A stretch of DNA of 5,587 nucleotides from JAAFHS01 sp031396505 (GTDB lineage: Bacteria > Pseudomonadota > Alphaproteobacteria > Rhodobacterales > Rhodobacteraceae), in NCBI GenBank assembly GCA_031396505.1, contig JANNKX010000221.1, positions 1-5,587 on the forward strand, written 5' to 3'. The translations under genes were made by a program, and so were the position numbers. This document shows, piece by piece, positions 5,179-5,587 of this stretch; the stretch's first letter is position 1; the number at the start of each line of letters is the position of its first letter. The notes beneath the pieces were generated by a model. That model was not told the DNA's origin. It did no database searches and worked only from the letters and a program-made list of their open reading frames with translations.

Positions 5179-5201
5179 TAAATGTGCGAAATACACATAT
5201 G
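5179..5201. promoter_or_regulatory. Palindromic operator-like site 2
   Basis: TAAATGTG (5179-5186), a 7-nt spacer and CACATATG (5194-5201) match the reverse complement of site 1 at 20 of 23 positions, including most of the asymmetric spacer. The two sites are therefore inverted, 46 bp apart centre to centre. This copy ends on the ATG (5199-5201) of the DUF6502 gene and lies just upstream of the lipoprotein -35. Confidence 0.6.
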
Positions 5202-5587
5202 ATCCGCGTCATCAACGCCCTGCTTGCCCCCCTCACCCGCCTGTTCGTGGCGCGCGGAGTGCTGTTTGCCGATGCCACACGGCATCTGAAGCGGCACTAC
5301 GTGCAGGCGGCACTCACTCTGGCAGGCCGCGATGCCACCGATAGCCGCGTATCAGTGATGACAGGCCTGCAACGCCGGGATGTGGTGGCGCTGCGTGACG
5401 CGACCGTCGATACGCAACCCAGCATCAACCACTCTGCCCGCCTCGTCGCCCGCTGGCTTGCTGTCCACGCAGGCCGCCCCCTGCCGCGCAAGGGTGATGT
5501 GTCATTTGATGCTCTGGCTCTGTCGATCAGGCGGGATGTGCATCCCAAAACCATGCTGGATCAATTACTGGCGGCCGGCACCGTCAC
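5199..5587 (+). CDS. DUF6502 family protein, 5' part (runs off the window)
   Basis: The first 129 codons of a gene cut by the window end. The product shows the DUF6502 pattern: LLAPLTRLFVARGVLFADATRHLKRHYVQAA (8-38), TDSRVSVMTGLQRRDVVALRD (47-67), which looks like a helix-turn-helix or winged-helix segment, ARLVARWLAVHAGRPLPRKG (80-99) and FDALALSIRRDVHPKTMLDQLLAAGTV (103-129). There is no signal peptide. Function is unknown, although the helix-turn-helix-like part makes DNA binding reasonable. No Shine-Dalgarno sequence precedes the ATG at 5199. The frame is open back to a TAG at 5166-5168, with a GTG at 5184 as the only other start. A leaderless mRNA is possible. The start codon lies within operator-like site 2. 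Confidence 0.8.
   Translation, partial: MIRVINALLAPLTRLFVARGVLFADATRHLKRHYVQAALTLAGRDATDSRVSVMTGLQRRDVVALRDATVDTQPSINHSARLVARWLAVHAGRPLPRKGDVSFDALALSIRRDVHPKTMLDQLLAAGTV

Noticed and set aside
5297..5554. An 85-codon minus-strand open frame near the right end
   Set aside because: It is antisense to the DUF6502 reading frame, which shows clear family motifs.

Overview
The window looks like chromosomal DNA of a GC-rich alphaproteobacterium, most likely a Rhodobacteraceae (roseobacter-type) species. The basis is high-GC coding sequence, the dnaX / ybaB / recR order, a DnaX of about 570 residues ending in an acidic WDPFEDN tail, and the style of the small DUF3775 and DUF6502 proteins. The species call is inference.

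Layout from left to right. (1) Positions 42-419 (+): a complete methylglyoxal synthase gene (mgsA). (2) Positions 420-906: a non-coding-looking stretch holding a candidate 37-residue membrane micro-protein gene (538-651, +) and four stem-loops. The second stem-loop (719-773) looks like a plus-strand intrinsic terminator and the third (788-831) is a nearly perfect 44-nt palindrome. (3) Positions 907-3943 (-): a tightly packed operon read dnaX, small membrane protein, ybaB, recR, with overlapping or abutting stops and starts. It encodes the clamp-loader subunit, an unidentified membrane protein, a nucleoid-associated protein and the RecFOR-pathway recombination mediator. (4) Positions 4060-4389 (+): a DUF3775 protein, divergent from dnaX. 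(5) Positions 4383-5120 (-): a predicted lipoprotein whose 3' end overlaps the DUF3775 gene tail to tail by 7 bp. (6) Positions 5121-5198: a short divergent control region with two inverted copies of a 23-bp palindrome. (7) Positions 5199 to the window end (+): the first 129 codons of a DUF6502-family gene.

The dnaX operon is ordinary housekeeping DNA replication and repair, with an unknown membrane protein inserted between dnaX and ybaB. The most interesting places are three. The paired palindromes sit between the lipoprotein and DUF6502 genes, one over the lipoprotein promoter and one over the DUF6502 start codon, which suggests a self-contained regulated pair. A G7 run in dnaX sits in slippery heptamer phase almost exactly where E. 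coli makes its short gamma form. The mgsA-recR intergenic region carries a series of hairpins, three of which contain a single non-Watson-Crick position that pairs (as G-U) only in plus-strand RNA.
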